Below are positions 1-5,701 of a stretch of DNA of 11,989 nt, in pieces; position 1 is the first letter of the stretch, and each line of letters opens with the position of its first letter. The translations under genes and the position numbers were made by a program. Under the pieces are notes generated by a model that saw nothing but the letters and a program-made list of their open reading frames with translations, was not told the DNA's origin and searched no databases. The DNA comes from JAXDLH01 sp034666705 (GTDB taxonomy: Bacteria > Chloroflexota > UBA6077 > SHYK01). The DNA is taken from positions 1 to 11,989 of the forward strand of contig JAXDLH010000174.1 in assembly GCA_034666705.1 (NCBI GenBank). Reading direction: 5' to 3'.

Positions 1-60
1 GAGCGCATGCTCCTCGTCGACGAGCTGCCCAATCCGCTGTAGGATCTGTGCATCTTCCAT
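1..60 (-). CDS. DUF2630-type small protein, second copy, 5' end only
   Basis: Reading leftwards from the ATG at 60 gives 20 codons before the window edge. They begin MEDAQILQRIGQ and are identical in protein sequence to the first 20 residues of the plus-strand gene at 220. The two differ at only two third-codon positions in this stretch, both silent. The mirrored Shine-Dalgarno (CTCCT at 70-74, read as AGGAG) lies 9 nt upstream. The rest of the gene is outside the window, so whether it is intact is unknown. If the inverted repeat is an assembly artefact, this is a mirror image of the other gene and not a separate locus. Confidence 0.6.
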   Translation of the reverse strand, partial: MEDAQILQRIGQLVDEEHAL

Positions 61-279
61 CTCGCTATGCTCCTGCCCTAACTATGCTGCCTTCATCCTA
101 AACGGACGGACAGGGATGCAGTACATAGAGCCCGCCCTTCCGATGCGGGCTCTATGTACTGCATCCCTGTCCGTCCGTTTAGGATGAAGGCAGCGTAGTT
201 AGGACAGGAGCATAGCGAGATGGAAGATGCACAGATCCTGCAGCGGATCGGGCAGCTCGTCGACGAGGAGCATGCGCTC
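1..279. repeat. Long near-perfect inverted repeat joining two head-to-head DUF2630 gene starts
   Basis: The left arm (1-135) is the reverse complement of the right arm (145-279), with a 9-nt centre (136-144). I find four mismatches in 135 positions and all are transitions. Two fall in the coding part and are synonymous (Leu and Ile codons); two fall in the intergenic part. The innermost 8 bp (gagcccgc/gcgggctc) close the hairpin. The axis is at 140, so the start codons at 60 (minus) and 220 (plus) are mirror images, and so are any promoter elements between them. The repeat may extend beyond the left edge. It could be a real inverted duplication or a fold-back assembly or amplification chimera. 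Confidence 0.93.
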
Positions 280-510
280 CATCAGCGAGCGGAAGAGGAT
301 CATGGGCTGGACGACGACGAAGCCGCTCACCTGCGCGGGCTCGAGGTTGCCCTGGACCAATGCTGGGACCTGCTCCAGCAGCGCCGGGCCCGGCGCGAGT
401 TTGGCCAGAACCCCGATGCGGCAAAGGTGCGCGATGCGACCACTGTGGAGCGCTACGACCCGGATTGGAACGTCGAGGAACGCGTTGAGCAGCCACGACA
501 TGAAGGATAA
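220..510 (+). CDS. DUF2630 family small acidic/helical protein
   Basis: This gene encodes 96 residues. The pattern is an N-terminal helix ILQRIGQLVDEEHAL, an acidic turn (EEDHGLDDDE), then a second helix LRGLEVALDQCWDLLQQRRA followed by RREFGQNPDAAKVR. It matches my recollection of DUF2630, a family of about 80 residues common in Actinobacteria and Chloroflexota with no known function. The tail after residue 80 (YDPDWNVEERVEQPRHEG) is a little longer than usual. The ATG is set by AGGAG at 206-210 with 9-nt spacing. There are no signal or membrane segments, so it is probably cytosolic and may form a helical hairpin or coiled coil. A near-identical copy starts in the opposite direction at 60. 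Confidence 0.85.
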   Translation: MEDAQILQRIGQLVDEEHALHQRAEEDHGLDDDEAAHLRGLEVALDQCWDLLQQRRARREFGQNPDAAKVRDATTVERYDPDWNVEERVEQPRHEG

Positions 511-536
511 AGACAGCCCAAGGGCGAAAAAGCCGC

Positions 537-585
537 AGCCGAAGAATCCGTGACTCCCGGCCTCGGGGCTACGGATCCTTCGGCT
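537..585. terminator. Bidirectional terminator-like hairpin between convergent genes
   Basis: Positions 537-551 pair with 571-585 over 15 bp with one mismatch (agccgaag... with ...cttcggct). The loop itself contains a small CCCG/CGGG stem. The hairpin lies between the DUF2630 stop (510) and the dioxygenase stop (611), which converge. Read on the minus strand it is followed a few bases later by TTTTT (527-531), which favours termination of the dioxygenase transcript. On the plus strand there is no clear T-run. Confidence 0.55.
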
Positions 586-610
586 CGCTCAAGTTAACAC
601 TGGCGGAGTG

Positions 611-1633
611 CTAGCTCTCTTCGCGCTCCTCCTGATAGAGGTCGAACGCCTCGAGGACTGGCTGGTTGTGCACCGAGAACAGCACGGCCGGGCGCGCCCC
701 CTGCTGCGCGTGGCTGTGCCACTCCCAACCGGGCACGGTGAAGCAATCGCCGGTCGTCCACTCGAACCGCTTGTCGCCCACCACGCTCACGCCCTCGCCT
801 TCGACCACGTGGTAGATCGTGTACGAGGAGTGCCGGTGGGGCTGGGTCTGCTCCCTGGGGCGCAGCAGTTGGATGCGAGCGCCGATCGTGGGGAGGAGGT
901 GGCCGGCGCTCACGGGGTTGACGTAATCGAGCATCGTACCATCGTATGGATCGCTTGGCCCCTCGGCGGCGCGATCGAGCGCCGCTCGCACTTCGGCCTG
1001 TGGGTAGGCCGCCGGTTGGTGAGCGGGATGCATTGTGCGGCCCGCCGGTCGAACCATCCCCATCAAGTCGCGCGACCGGCCAGCAGGCTGGGTAATGGGC
1101 TGCGCCTTCGTTGGGTAGTACTCGCTGCGGAAGCTCAGCTTGAGGGCGTTGCTGAGGAGCGGGTTGTCGTGGATGTCGAGCCAGATGATCGGCTCAGCGG
1201 ACTCGTTCACGTGGTCGTGAAACGCCATGCTGGGCGTGGTCACGTAGTCGCCCGCCGCAAGCTGGAGTGCCTCGCCATCCACCGTCGTATAGGCGCCGGC
1301 GCCCTGCACGATGAAGCGGGTGGCGGCGAAGGCATGCCGGTGCGCGGCGGCGACCTCACCGGGGAGGACCAACTGCACGGACATCTGGATCGTCGGCGTC
1401 GTCGCGTCGAGCCCAGGCGTGATCAACTTGATGGTGCGGCGCCCCGTGTCGTCCATGCCGATCAGCTCGCCTGCGCGCATGAGGAGCGGGTAGATGTCGG
1501 CCCACTTCCAGTGCTGGGCCCCGCCCGCTCGTTCGCGCCGCGCCGCCTGCCAGTGCCCCGCAAAATTGTGGGCGGCGAGGTCCGCCTCGAACTCCTCGAT
1601 CCGCGGGTCTCGCTCGGTCAACGCCTCGGTCAT
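611..1633 (-). CDS. Gentisate 1,2-dioxygenase-like bicupin ring-cleavage dioxygenase
   Basis: This 340-residue protein has the length and two-cupin layout of the gentisate 1,2-dioxygenase family, which also includes salicylate and 1-hydroxy-2-naphthoate dioxygenases. Family members are cytosolic Fe(II) enzymes that open hydroxylated aromatic acids with O2. The N-terminal cupin has AAHRHAFAATRF (H98, H100) and GDYVTTPSMAFHDHVN (H139), the expected iron ligands. The C-terminal cupin keeps PHRHSS (H266, H268) and WEWHSH. I chose the ATG at 1633 because AGGAAGG lies 9-10 nt upstream; a TTG at 1654 would add seven residues but has no such site. The usual PSWxWHDH of the family reads PSMAFHDH here, so the preferred substrate may differ from gentisate. 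No other gentisate-pathway gene is in the window. The family is confident, the exact substrate is not. Confidence 0.87.
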   Translation of the reverse strand: MTEALTERDPRIEEFEADLAAHNFAGHWQAARRERAGGAQHWKWADIYPLLMRAGELIGMDDTGRRTIKLITPGLDATTPTIQMSVQLVLPGEVAAAHRHAFAATRFIVQGAGAYTTVDGEALQLAAGDYVTTPSMAFHDHVNESAEPIIWLDIHDNPLLSNALKLSFRSEYYPTKAQPITQPAGRSRDLMGMVRPAGRTMHPAHQPAAYPQAEVRAALDRAAEGPSDPYDGTMLDYVNPVSAGHLLPTIGARIQLLRPREQTQPHRHSSYTIYHVVEGEGVSVVGDKRFEWTTGDCFTVPGWEWHSHAQQGARPAVLFSVHNQPVLEAFDLYQEEREES

Positions 1634-1691
1634 CTTCCCGCATCCTTCCTGCAAAACTGCTGCTTTACCGTCTGCGAAGCTACCAAAGCGC

Positions 1692-1697
1692 AGTATA
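1692..1697 (-). promoter_or_regulatory. Possible -10 element for the dioxygenase gene
   Basis: On the minus strand TATACT (5 of 6 to the sigma-70-type consensus) lies about 60 nt upstream of the ATG at 1633, in an otherwise GC-rich gap. No convincing -35 box stands 16-18 nt further upstream, so the call is weak. It would give the dioxygenase its own transcript, consistent with the 300-nt gap and the strong hairpin behind it. Confidence 0.28.
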
Positions 1698-1761
1698 CTC
1701 CGCCACTCGACAGGCGATGTGCCCCCTCAAGAGTTCCCGAGGGCACCAGTGGATCCTGGGT

Positions 1762-1808
1762 CCGAGACGGCCCCCTCCCCCGATGTTCGGGGGAGGGGGC
1801 CTTCTCGG
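1762..1808. repeat. Strong GC-rich hairpin in the bicupin-dioxygenase gap
   Basis: Positions 1769-1783 pair perfectly with 1787-1801 (15 bp, loop TGT). After one mismatch a further 6 bp pair (CCGAGA at 1762-1767 with TCTCGG at 1803-1808). There is no T-run on either side, so it is not a textbook intrinsic terminator. It lies 3' of the bicupin gene and 5' of the dioxygenase gene, where it could stabilise the upstream mRNA end or reduce read-through. It resembles a REP/BIME-type element and sits beside the tandem repeats that follow. Confidence 0.85.
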
Positions 1809-1835
1809 ATCTGCCCCATCTCAAGTCCTTCGACA

Positions 1836-1929
1836 GGCTCAGGATGAGCGGAGGGGGCGCCTCGCCGGCTCAGGATGAGCGGAGGGGGCGCCTGGCCAGC
1901 TCCGGATGAGTGGATGGGGGCACCTCGCC
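1836..1929. repeat. Three tandem copies of a 31-bp GC-rich repeat
   Basis: Unit 1 is 1836-1866, unit 2 is 1867-1897 and unit 3 is 1898-1929 (32 nt). All share the core CTCMGGATGAG followed by a G-run and CCTSGCC. Units 1 and 2 differ by a single base; unit 3 is more diverged. The array ends 5 bp from the bicupin stop codon. The lead-in (ccttcgacaggctcaggatg, 1828-1847) resembles, in reverse complement, the repeats at 4286-4391, so it appears to belong to the same dispersed intergenic family. Confidence 0.85.
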
Positions 1930-1933
1930 CGGG

Positions 1934-3073
1934 TTACGTGCGGGCGGGGGTCCAGGTGTAGGTGGGATCCTTGTAGGCTTGCTCCGGCATGAGCGTGGTA
2001 AGGTTGCGCTTGGCCAGCTCCTCCTCGAAGTGCTGGCGGATCCACGGCGACTCGGCCGGATACTCGATCTGGTCGCGCGCCATGTCCTCGACCTGCTCGC
2101 CGTGGCCGATGAACTGCCGCGGCGGGTGCAGCGCCAGGTAGCGCGCGGGCTCCGCGCCGACGTTGAAGTGCTGGTGGAACCAGCGGTCCGGCGGCACGAG
2201 CATGCTCGCCTCATGCCATGGCACGAGCACCTGCTCCTGGCCCTCGACCCACATGATCGAGAACCCCTCGCCCTTCGGGATCACGATCACCCGCCCAGGC
2301 CCGTGGCGGTGACCCTTCTTATAGGTGCGGGAGGGGAAGACGGACATGTGGCACGACATCTCCGAGCTCGGGAAGCCCATCAGCACGGAGCTGCCGCCGG
2401 CGCCGCGCCCCGCCAGGCCCTCTAGCTTGTCCCACGCCGACATGTCCGGGAAGAAGTTGCCGTACCAAAAGTGGGTGCGCGTTTCGACGTCCCGCGTCAG
2501 GTTGAGCACCTTCGCCTCGGAGTACAGCTCGCCCTCAGCCTTCGGCGGGTGGCCGCCCGGGTTGTTGATGAAGAAGTCGGGCTCCTGCACGACCGACATC
2601 GCCAGCGGCAGGTAGTTGTAGTGCAGCAGGCGGGCCGGCTTGTCGCCGCGTGCATTGCTGAGCTGGTGCGTCATGTTGCGGGGAATGACGAAAAGGCTGT
2701 GCGTCTGCCACTCGAAGGTGGTCTTTGGGCCACCCTCGTCGGCCCATACCGTGCCGAGGCCCTGGCCATCGGCGACGTAGATCGCCTCGTCGAAGCCGAG
2801 CTTCAGCGCCGGGAGGGTGGCGCCCGGCGGGATCTCGTGCACCCGCGCCTCGCTGACGCCCTCCTGGCCCATGAGCTGAACGATCGCCGCGTTGCACTCG
2901 CGCTCTTCCCAGGGGCCGAGTGGCATGGTGCGGAGATCGTCGATGAAATAGCCGCGCTGGATCGGAACGCCCAGCGTCTCGATCCAACGGTCGTACGCGA
3001 ACCCCTTGGTGAACTCCCCGACCGCCCCGGCCCAGCTTGCGGTTGGTCCGCTGGGCCGCTTGCCATTCTCCAT
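1934..3073 (-). CDS. Bicupin protein of unknown function (paralogue A)
   Basis: This 379-residue protein has two cupin domains. The N-terminal one (about 75-155: EIPPGATLPALK, then FDEAIYVADGQG) lacks an HxH pair. The C-terminal one (about 240-320) has HMSVFP, GHRHGPGRVIVIP (H255, H257) and WFHQHFNVG (H300, H302), so one metal site is likely. The classical cupin Glu after HxH is not evident. The ATG at 3073 follows AGGAGGAGGAG, the strongest ribosome site in the window; an upstream in-frame start would ignore it. It is homologous to the protein at 4476-5588: about two thirds of residues match in an 80-residue block around the metal site, by hand alignment. The pair brackets the cyclodeaminase-like gene. 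A dioxygenase, isomerase or ligand-sensing role is possible; none is shown. Confidence 0.85.
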   Translation of the reverse strand: MENGKRPSGPTASWAGAVGEFTKGFAYDRWIETLGVPIQRGYFIDDLRTMPLGPWEERECNAAIVQLMGQEGVSEARVHEIPPGATLPALKLGFDEAIYVADGQGLGTVWADEGGPKTTFEWQTHSLFVIPRNMTHQLSNARGDKPARLLHYNYLPLAMSVVQEPDFFINNPGGHPPKAEGELYSEAKVLNLTRDVETRTHFWYGNFFPDMSAWDKLEGLAGRGAGGSSVLMGFPSSEMSCHMSVFPSRTYKKGHRHGPGRVIVIPKGEGFSIMWVEGQEQVLVPWHEASMLVPPDRWFHQHFNVGAEPARYLALHPPRQFIGHGEQVEDMARDQIEYPAESPWIRQHFEEELAKRNLTTLMPEQAYKDPTYTWTPART

Positions 3074-3258
3074 GGCTGCTCCTCCTCCTTGACTCGTCTG
3101 CGCTCGCTGATCGTCGCACTCATTGCTGGTATACCGCAACTCCGGTCCGCGTGGGGATCCGATGGTCACCCGGTTGGTAGTAGCCGAGCATTGTGCGTCG
3201 ACTGGATGGTGGATCCACCGTGCCGGGTTGCAGGCTGCCAAGGTGCGCGCGGGCTGGC
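3074..3258. other. Intergenic gap with a perfect 12-bp palindrome
   Basis: The 185-nt gap between the cyclodeaminase-like gene and bicupin A contains the perfect palindrome GGTGGATCCACC (3208-3219), a possible operator. The extended Shine-Dalgarno of bicupin A is at its left end. I found no convincing -35/-10 pair. Confidence 0.4.
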
Positions 3259-4278
3259 CTACCCGCGCGACAGCACGAATGGCGTGCCGACACCGTTCGC
3301 TCGCGCCCAGTCGTACGCCCAGCGCGCCACCGCCAGATCATGGATGCTGAATGCCGTCAGGTCGAACACGACTACGTCGTCGGCCGTGCGGCGTGGCGCG
3401 ACCTCGTCGGCCACGACCCCGACGCGCGCGGCGCCCAGGTCGGCCCGCGTGAAAGTCCCGGCCGCGATCCGCGACGTGTACGGTTGTCGCGGAAAGACGT
3501 TCTCGGCGACTGCCTCCCAGGTGATGAAGACGGCGCGGGCCGTGTCCACGAACTCGGCCGGCAGTTGGTTATCGGTCATCGAGATCACGAGCGCGCCCGG
3601 TTTTACGTGGGCGCGCTCGATCACCGGTGTTGTGCTGCTGGTCGCGAGGTCCACGACGTCGGCGTCGCGGGTCGCCCCTGCGACGGAGCTCATCGCCTCG
3701 CACTTCACACCCAGCCACGTCGCCATCTCCTCGGCGAACGCCTCGCGGTGGGCCGGGGTGGGACTGTAGACCCGGACGCGCTCGATGCTCGGCACTGCGC
3801 GGCACACGGCCTGCACCTGCGTGCGCGCTTGTTGGCCTGAGCCGACTACCGCCAACGTGCGCGCCCCAGGCGGTGCGAGGTGGCGCGCGGCGAGGCCGCC
3901 GATGGCCCCCACCCGCAGCGCATTGAGTCGCACGAAGTCCATCAAGGCGAGCAACTGGCCCGTCTCCACGTCTGACAGCAGGTAGTAGCGGCTGTTCGTC
4001 GTGTGGACGAGGCCCAGATTGTCGGGGGCGGGCGTGCCGAACACGCGCACGCCGGTGGCGATGCCTCCCGCGGTGGCGAAGGACACCCGCGCACTGGGCC
4101 GCCCGCTGGCCTGCGGATGGCCCAGAAAGGTCGCCTGCGTGGCGGCGCCGCGGTGCAGGGCGAGCGTCGCCTGTTCCACGGCGTCGATCGCGCCATCGAT
4201 GCTGCCGGCGTCCACGGTCAGCGGCCGCAGGTCAGCTTCGGTAAGCAGCAGCGCGTCGGCGGGTGCGTCCTCCGTCAT
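3259..4278 (-). CDS. Ornithine cyclodeaminase / mu-crystallin family NAD(P)-dependent protein
   Basis: This 339-residue protein has the usual length for the family. The Rossmann motif TLAVVGSGQQARTQ (G146-A151) binds NAD(P), and the C-terminal FDLTAFSIHDLAVARWAYDWA matches the family signature. Relatives include ornithine cyclodeaminase, archaeal alanine dehydrogenase and ketimine reductase. Several canonical residues differ. The substrate Lys region reads TGVRVFGTPAPDN (Arg78), the usual RTAA reads RVGA (122-125), and the region after KPGA reads VISMTDNQLP. It is therefore probably not a true ornithine cyclodeaminase; an imine reductase or amino-acid dehydrogenase role is as likely. The ATG at 4278 has GGGGGTGA about 8 nt upstream; a GTG four codons earlier is an alternative. 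It lies between two paralogous bicupin genes. Confidence 0.85.
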   Translation of the reverse strand: MTEDAPADALLLTEADLRPLTVDAGSIDGAIDAVEQATLALHRGAATQATFLGHPQASGRPSARVSFATAGGIATGVRVFGTPAPDNLGLVHTTNSRYYLLSDVETGQLLALMDFVRLNALRVGAIGGLAARHLAPPGARTLAVVGSGQQARTQVQAVCRAVPSIERVRVYSPTPAHREAFAEEMATWLGVKCEAMSSVAGATRDADVVDLATSSTTPVIERAHVKPGALVISMTDNQLPAEFVDTARAVFITWEAVAENVFPRQPYTSRIAAGTFTRADLGAARVGVVADEVAPRRTADDVVVFDLTAFSIHDLAVARWAYDWARANGVGTPFVLSRG

Positions 4279-4285
4279 TCGGGGC

Positions 4286-4391
4286 TTCACCCCCTCCCTA
4301 TCCGCTCGCCCTGAGGCTCGATGATCCGCGCGGTTGGGCATCAAGGGGTACATCGGTTTCACTCCCTCCCCGTCCGCTCGCCCTGAGGCTC
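4286..4391. repeat. Pair of direct repeats in the gap between the cyclodeaminase-like and bicupin B genes
   Basis: Copy A (4286-4319) and copy B (4358-4391) are 34 nt each, 72 nt apart, with three differences, all transitions. Both start TTCAC, continue with a C-rich tract and end tccgctcgccctgaggctc. This core is close to the reverse complement of the sequence at 1828-1851 in the other intergenic gap, suggesting a dispersed intergenic repeat family in both orientations. Confidence 0.8.
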
Positions 4392-4409
4392 TCGACGGGC
4401 CCCGTCGAG
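4391..4409. repeat. Hairpin next to repeat copy B
   Basis: CTCGACGGG, one central base and CCCGTCGAG form a 19-nt palindrome, foldable as 7 bp with a 5-nt loop. It directly follows repeat copy B. A second GC-rich inverted pair (tccccgc ... gcgggga-like) lies just downstream at about 4426-4447. Together they resemble the hairpin-plus-repeat arrangement at 1762-1929. A role as a weak terminator of the bicupin B transcript is possible, but there is no T-run. Confidence 0.6.
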
Positions 4410-4475
4410 GGGCGGGTGTCGCTCTTCCCCGCCACCTCGCGGGGGAGAGCTAGGGGGAATGGGCCGCTGCCGCTC

Positions 4476-5588
4476 CTAATCGTCGTCATCACCGTCATAC
4501 CAGTTGTAATTCCGGTCCTTGTACGCTTCCTCCGGGATGTCAGAGGTGACGCCGCGCTTGGCTAGCTCCGCCTCGAACATCTCTCGGATCCATGGATCCT
4601 CATCCGGGTACCAGATCTGCTGCTCCTGGCCTGGAAAATGGCCGTTGAAGAGGCGCGGCGGGTTGAAGGCGATGTAGCGGGCCGGCTCGGTGCCCACGTT
4701 GAAGTGCTGGTGGTACCACTGGTCCGGCGGAGTGAACACGCTGCCCTCTGCCCACTTCACGATCGTCTTCTCGCCGCCGGGCGGCCAGAGGATCGAATAC
4801 CCATCGCCCCTGGGGATCACGATGACGCGGCCCGGGCCGTGGCGATGCGCCATCTTGTAGCGGCGCGGCGGGAAGACGGACATGTGCCCCGACTTCCCGG
4901 TCTTCGATTGGAAGTAGACGGAGACGCCGCCGGCGCCTCGCGTCCGGTTCGGCTGTAGCTGGTCCCACACTGCCATGTCCGGGAAGAAGTTGCCGGTCCA
5001 CCGATTGCCGACCTGCCCCCGGTGGTCCGGATCGCGATTGGCGACGGCCAGGGAGTATGGGTTCTGGTCCTCGCCGTACAGGATGCTCAGGTCAACTTTG
5101 GGGTTGTTGAAGAAGAAGTCGACGTTGCCGGTCGACTGCACCGCGAGCGGCAGGTAGTTCGTGTGGAGCAGGCGAGCTGGCTGCGTGCCGGATACGTTGC
5201 TCAACTGGCACGTGTAGTTCGGCGGGATCATGAAGATGGCGTGCTCGCTGAACTCGAAGGAGAATTTCTTCAGTCCGTCGGCGCCCCAGACGGTGGCAAT
5301 CCCGCGGCCACCGAGCACGTAGACGAGCTCCTCGAGCGCGATCTTCACCGGGGGCAACGTCTTGCCCGGTGGAATTTCCTGAATCCGCGCCTCCTGGAGG
5401 TCCTTGAGCCCCTCCAGGACGATAAATGCGCCGTTGCATTCGCGCTCCGGCCACCAGCCCAGCTTGGCGGTGCCGAGGTTCTCGACGAAGTGCCCCCGGT
5501 ACACCGGGAGCTCAGTCGTTTCGAGCCAGCGCTCGTAGGCCCCCCGGGGGCTCCAGTAGTTCTCGACGGGTCCTGCATCAATTGCCAT
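4476..5588 (-). CDS. Bicupin protein of unknown function (paralogue B)
   Basis: This 370-residue protein is clearly homologous to the product of 1934-3073. The N-terminal cupin (about 65-145: EIPPGKTLPPVK, EELVYVLGGRG) lacks an HxH pair. The C-terminal cupin has GHMSVFPPRRYKMAHRHGPG (H248, H250), IPRGDGYSILW and WYHQHFNVG (H293, H295). Both paralogues share GNFFPDM and the ending IPEEAYKDRNYNW or its equivalent. The protein ends in an acidic tail, DGDDDD. I chose the ATG at 5588 (AGGGA 4 nt upstream), which starts near the conserved region. An ATG at 5633 would add 15 charged residues and has no ribosome site. It lies 113 nt after the lipoprotein gene. Function is unknown; a metal-dependent enzyme or sensor acting with the neighbouring catabolic genes is inferred. 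Confidence 0.85.
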   Translation of the reverse strand: MAIDAGPVENYWSPRGAYERWLETTELPVYRGHFVENLGTAKLGWWPERECNGAFIVLEGLKDLQEARIQEIPPGKTLPPVKIALEELVYVLGGRGIATVWGADGLKKFSFEFSEHAIFMIPPNYTCQLSNVSGTQPARLLHTNYLPLAVQSTGNVDFFFNNPKVDLSILYGEDQNPYSLAVANRDPDHRGQVGNRWTGNFFPDMAVWDQLQPNRTRGAGGVSVYFQSKTGKSGHMSVFPPRRYKMAHRHGPGRVIVIPRGDGYSILWPPGGEKTIVKWAEGSVFTPPDQWYHQHFNVGTEPARYIAFNPPRLFNGHFPGQEQQIWYPDEDPWIREMFEAELAKRGVTSDIPEEAYKDRNYNWYDGDDDD

Positions 5589-5680
5589 CTCGTCCCTGTA
5601 CCTCTCTCGTCGCGCATCGTCATGCCGGATCATCCAGCGCTGCGTCGCGAGAATATCACGTTTTAGGGATAAACGCTAGA

Positions 5681-5700
5681 AAGCGAGGCCGCGTCGCTCG
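5681..5700 (-). terminator. Weak terminator-like hairpin after the lipoprotein gene
   Basis: On the minus strand, just after the lipoprotein stop at 5702, AGCGA pairs with TCGCT around a 7-nt loop and is followed by TTTCT. The stem is short (5 bp plus a G-T pair), so at most partial termination is expected before bicupin B. Confidence 0.25.
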
Positions 5701-5701
5701 G

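Noticed and set aside
136..144. Insertion-sequence or transposon end interpretation of the inverted repeat
   Set aside because: There is no transposase, the centre is only 9 nt, and the arms contain host gene starts instead of element termini.
608..1909. Plus-strand open frame of 433 codons opposite the dioxygenase
   Set aside because: It mirrors the codon structure of the minus-strand dioxygenase, which has clear cupin motifs. The translation is Arg/Val/His-rich with no recognisable domain, a typical high-GC shadow.
1836..1929. Possible CRISPR array from the three regular repeats
   Set aside because: The units are directly adjacent with no unique spacers, there are only three, and no cas gene is present.
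3073..3241. Upstream extension of bicupin A by 56 residues
   Set aside because: The extension has no ribosome site and no similarity to paralogue B, while AGGAGGAGGAG stands directly before the ATG at 3073.
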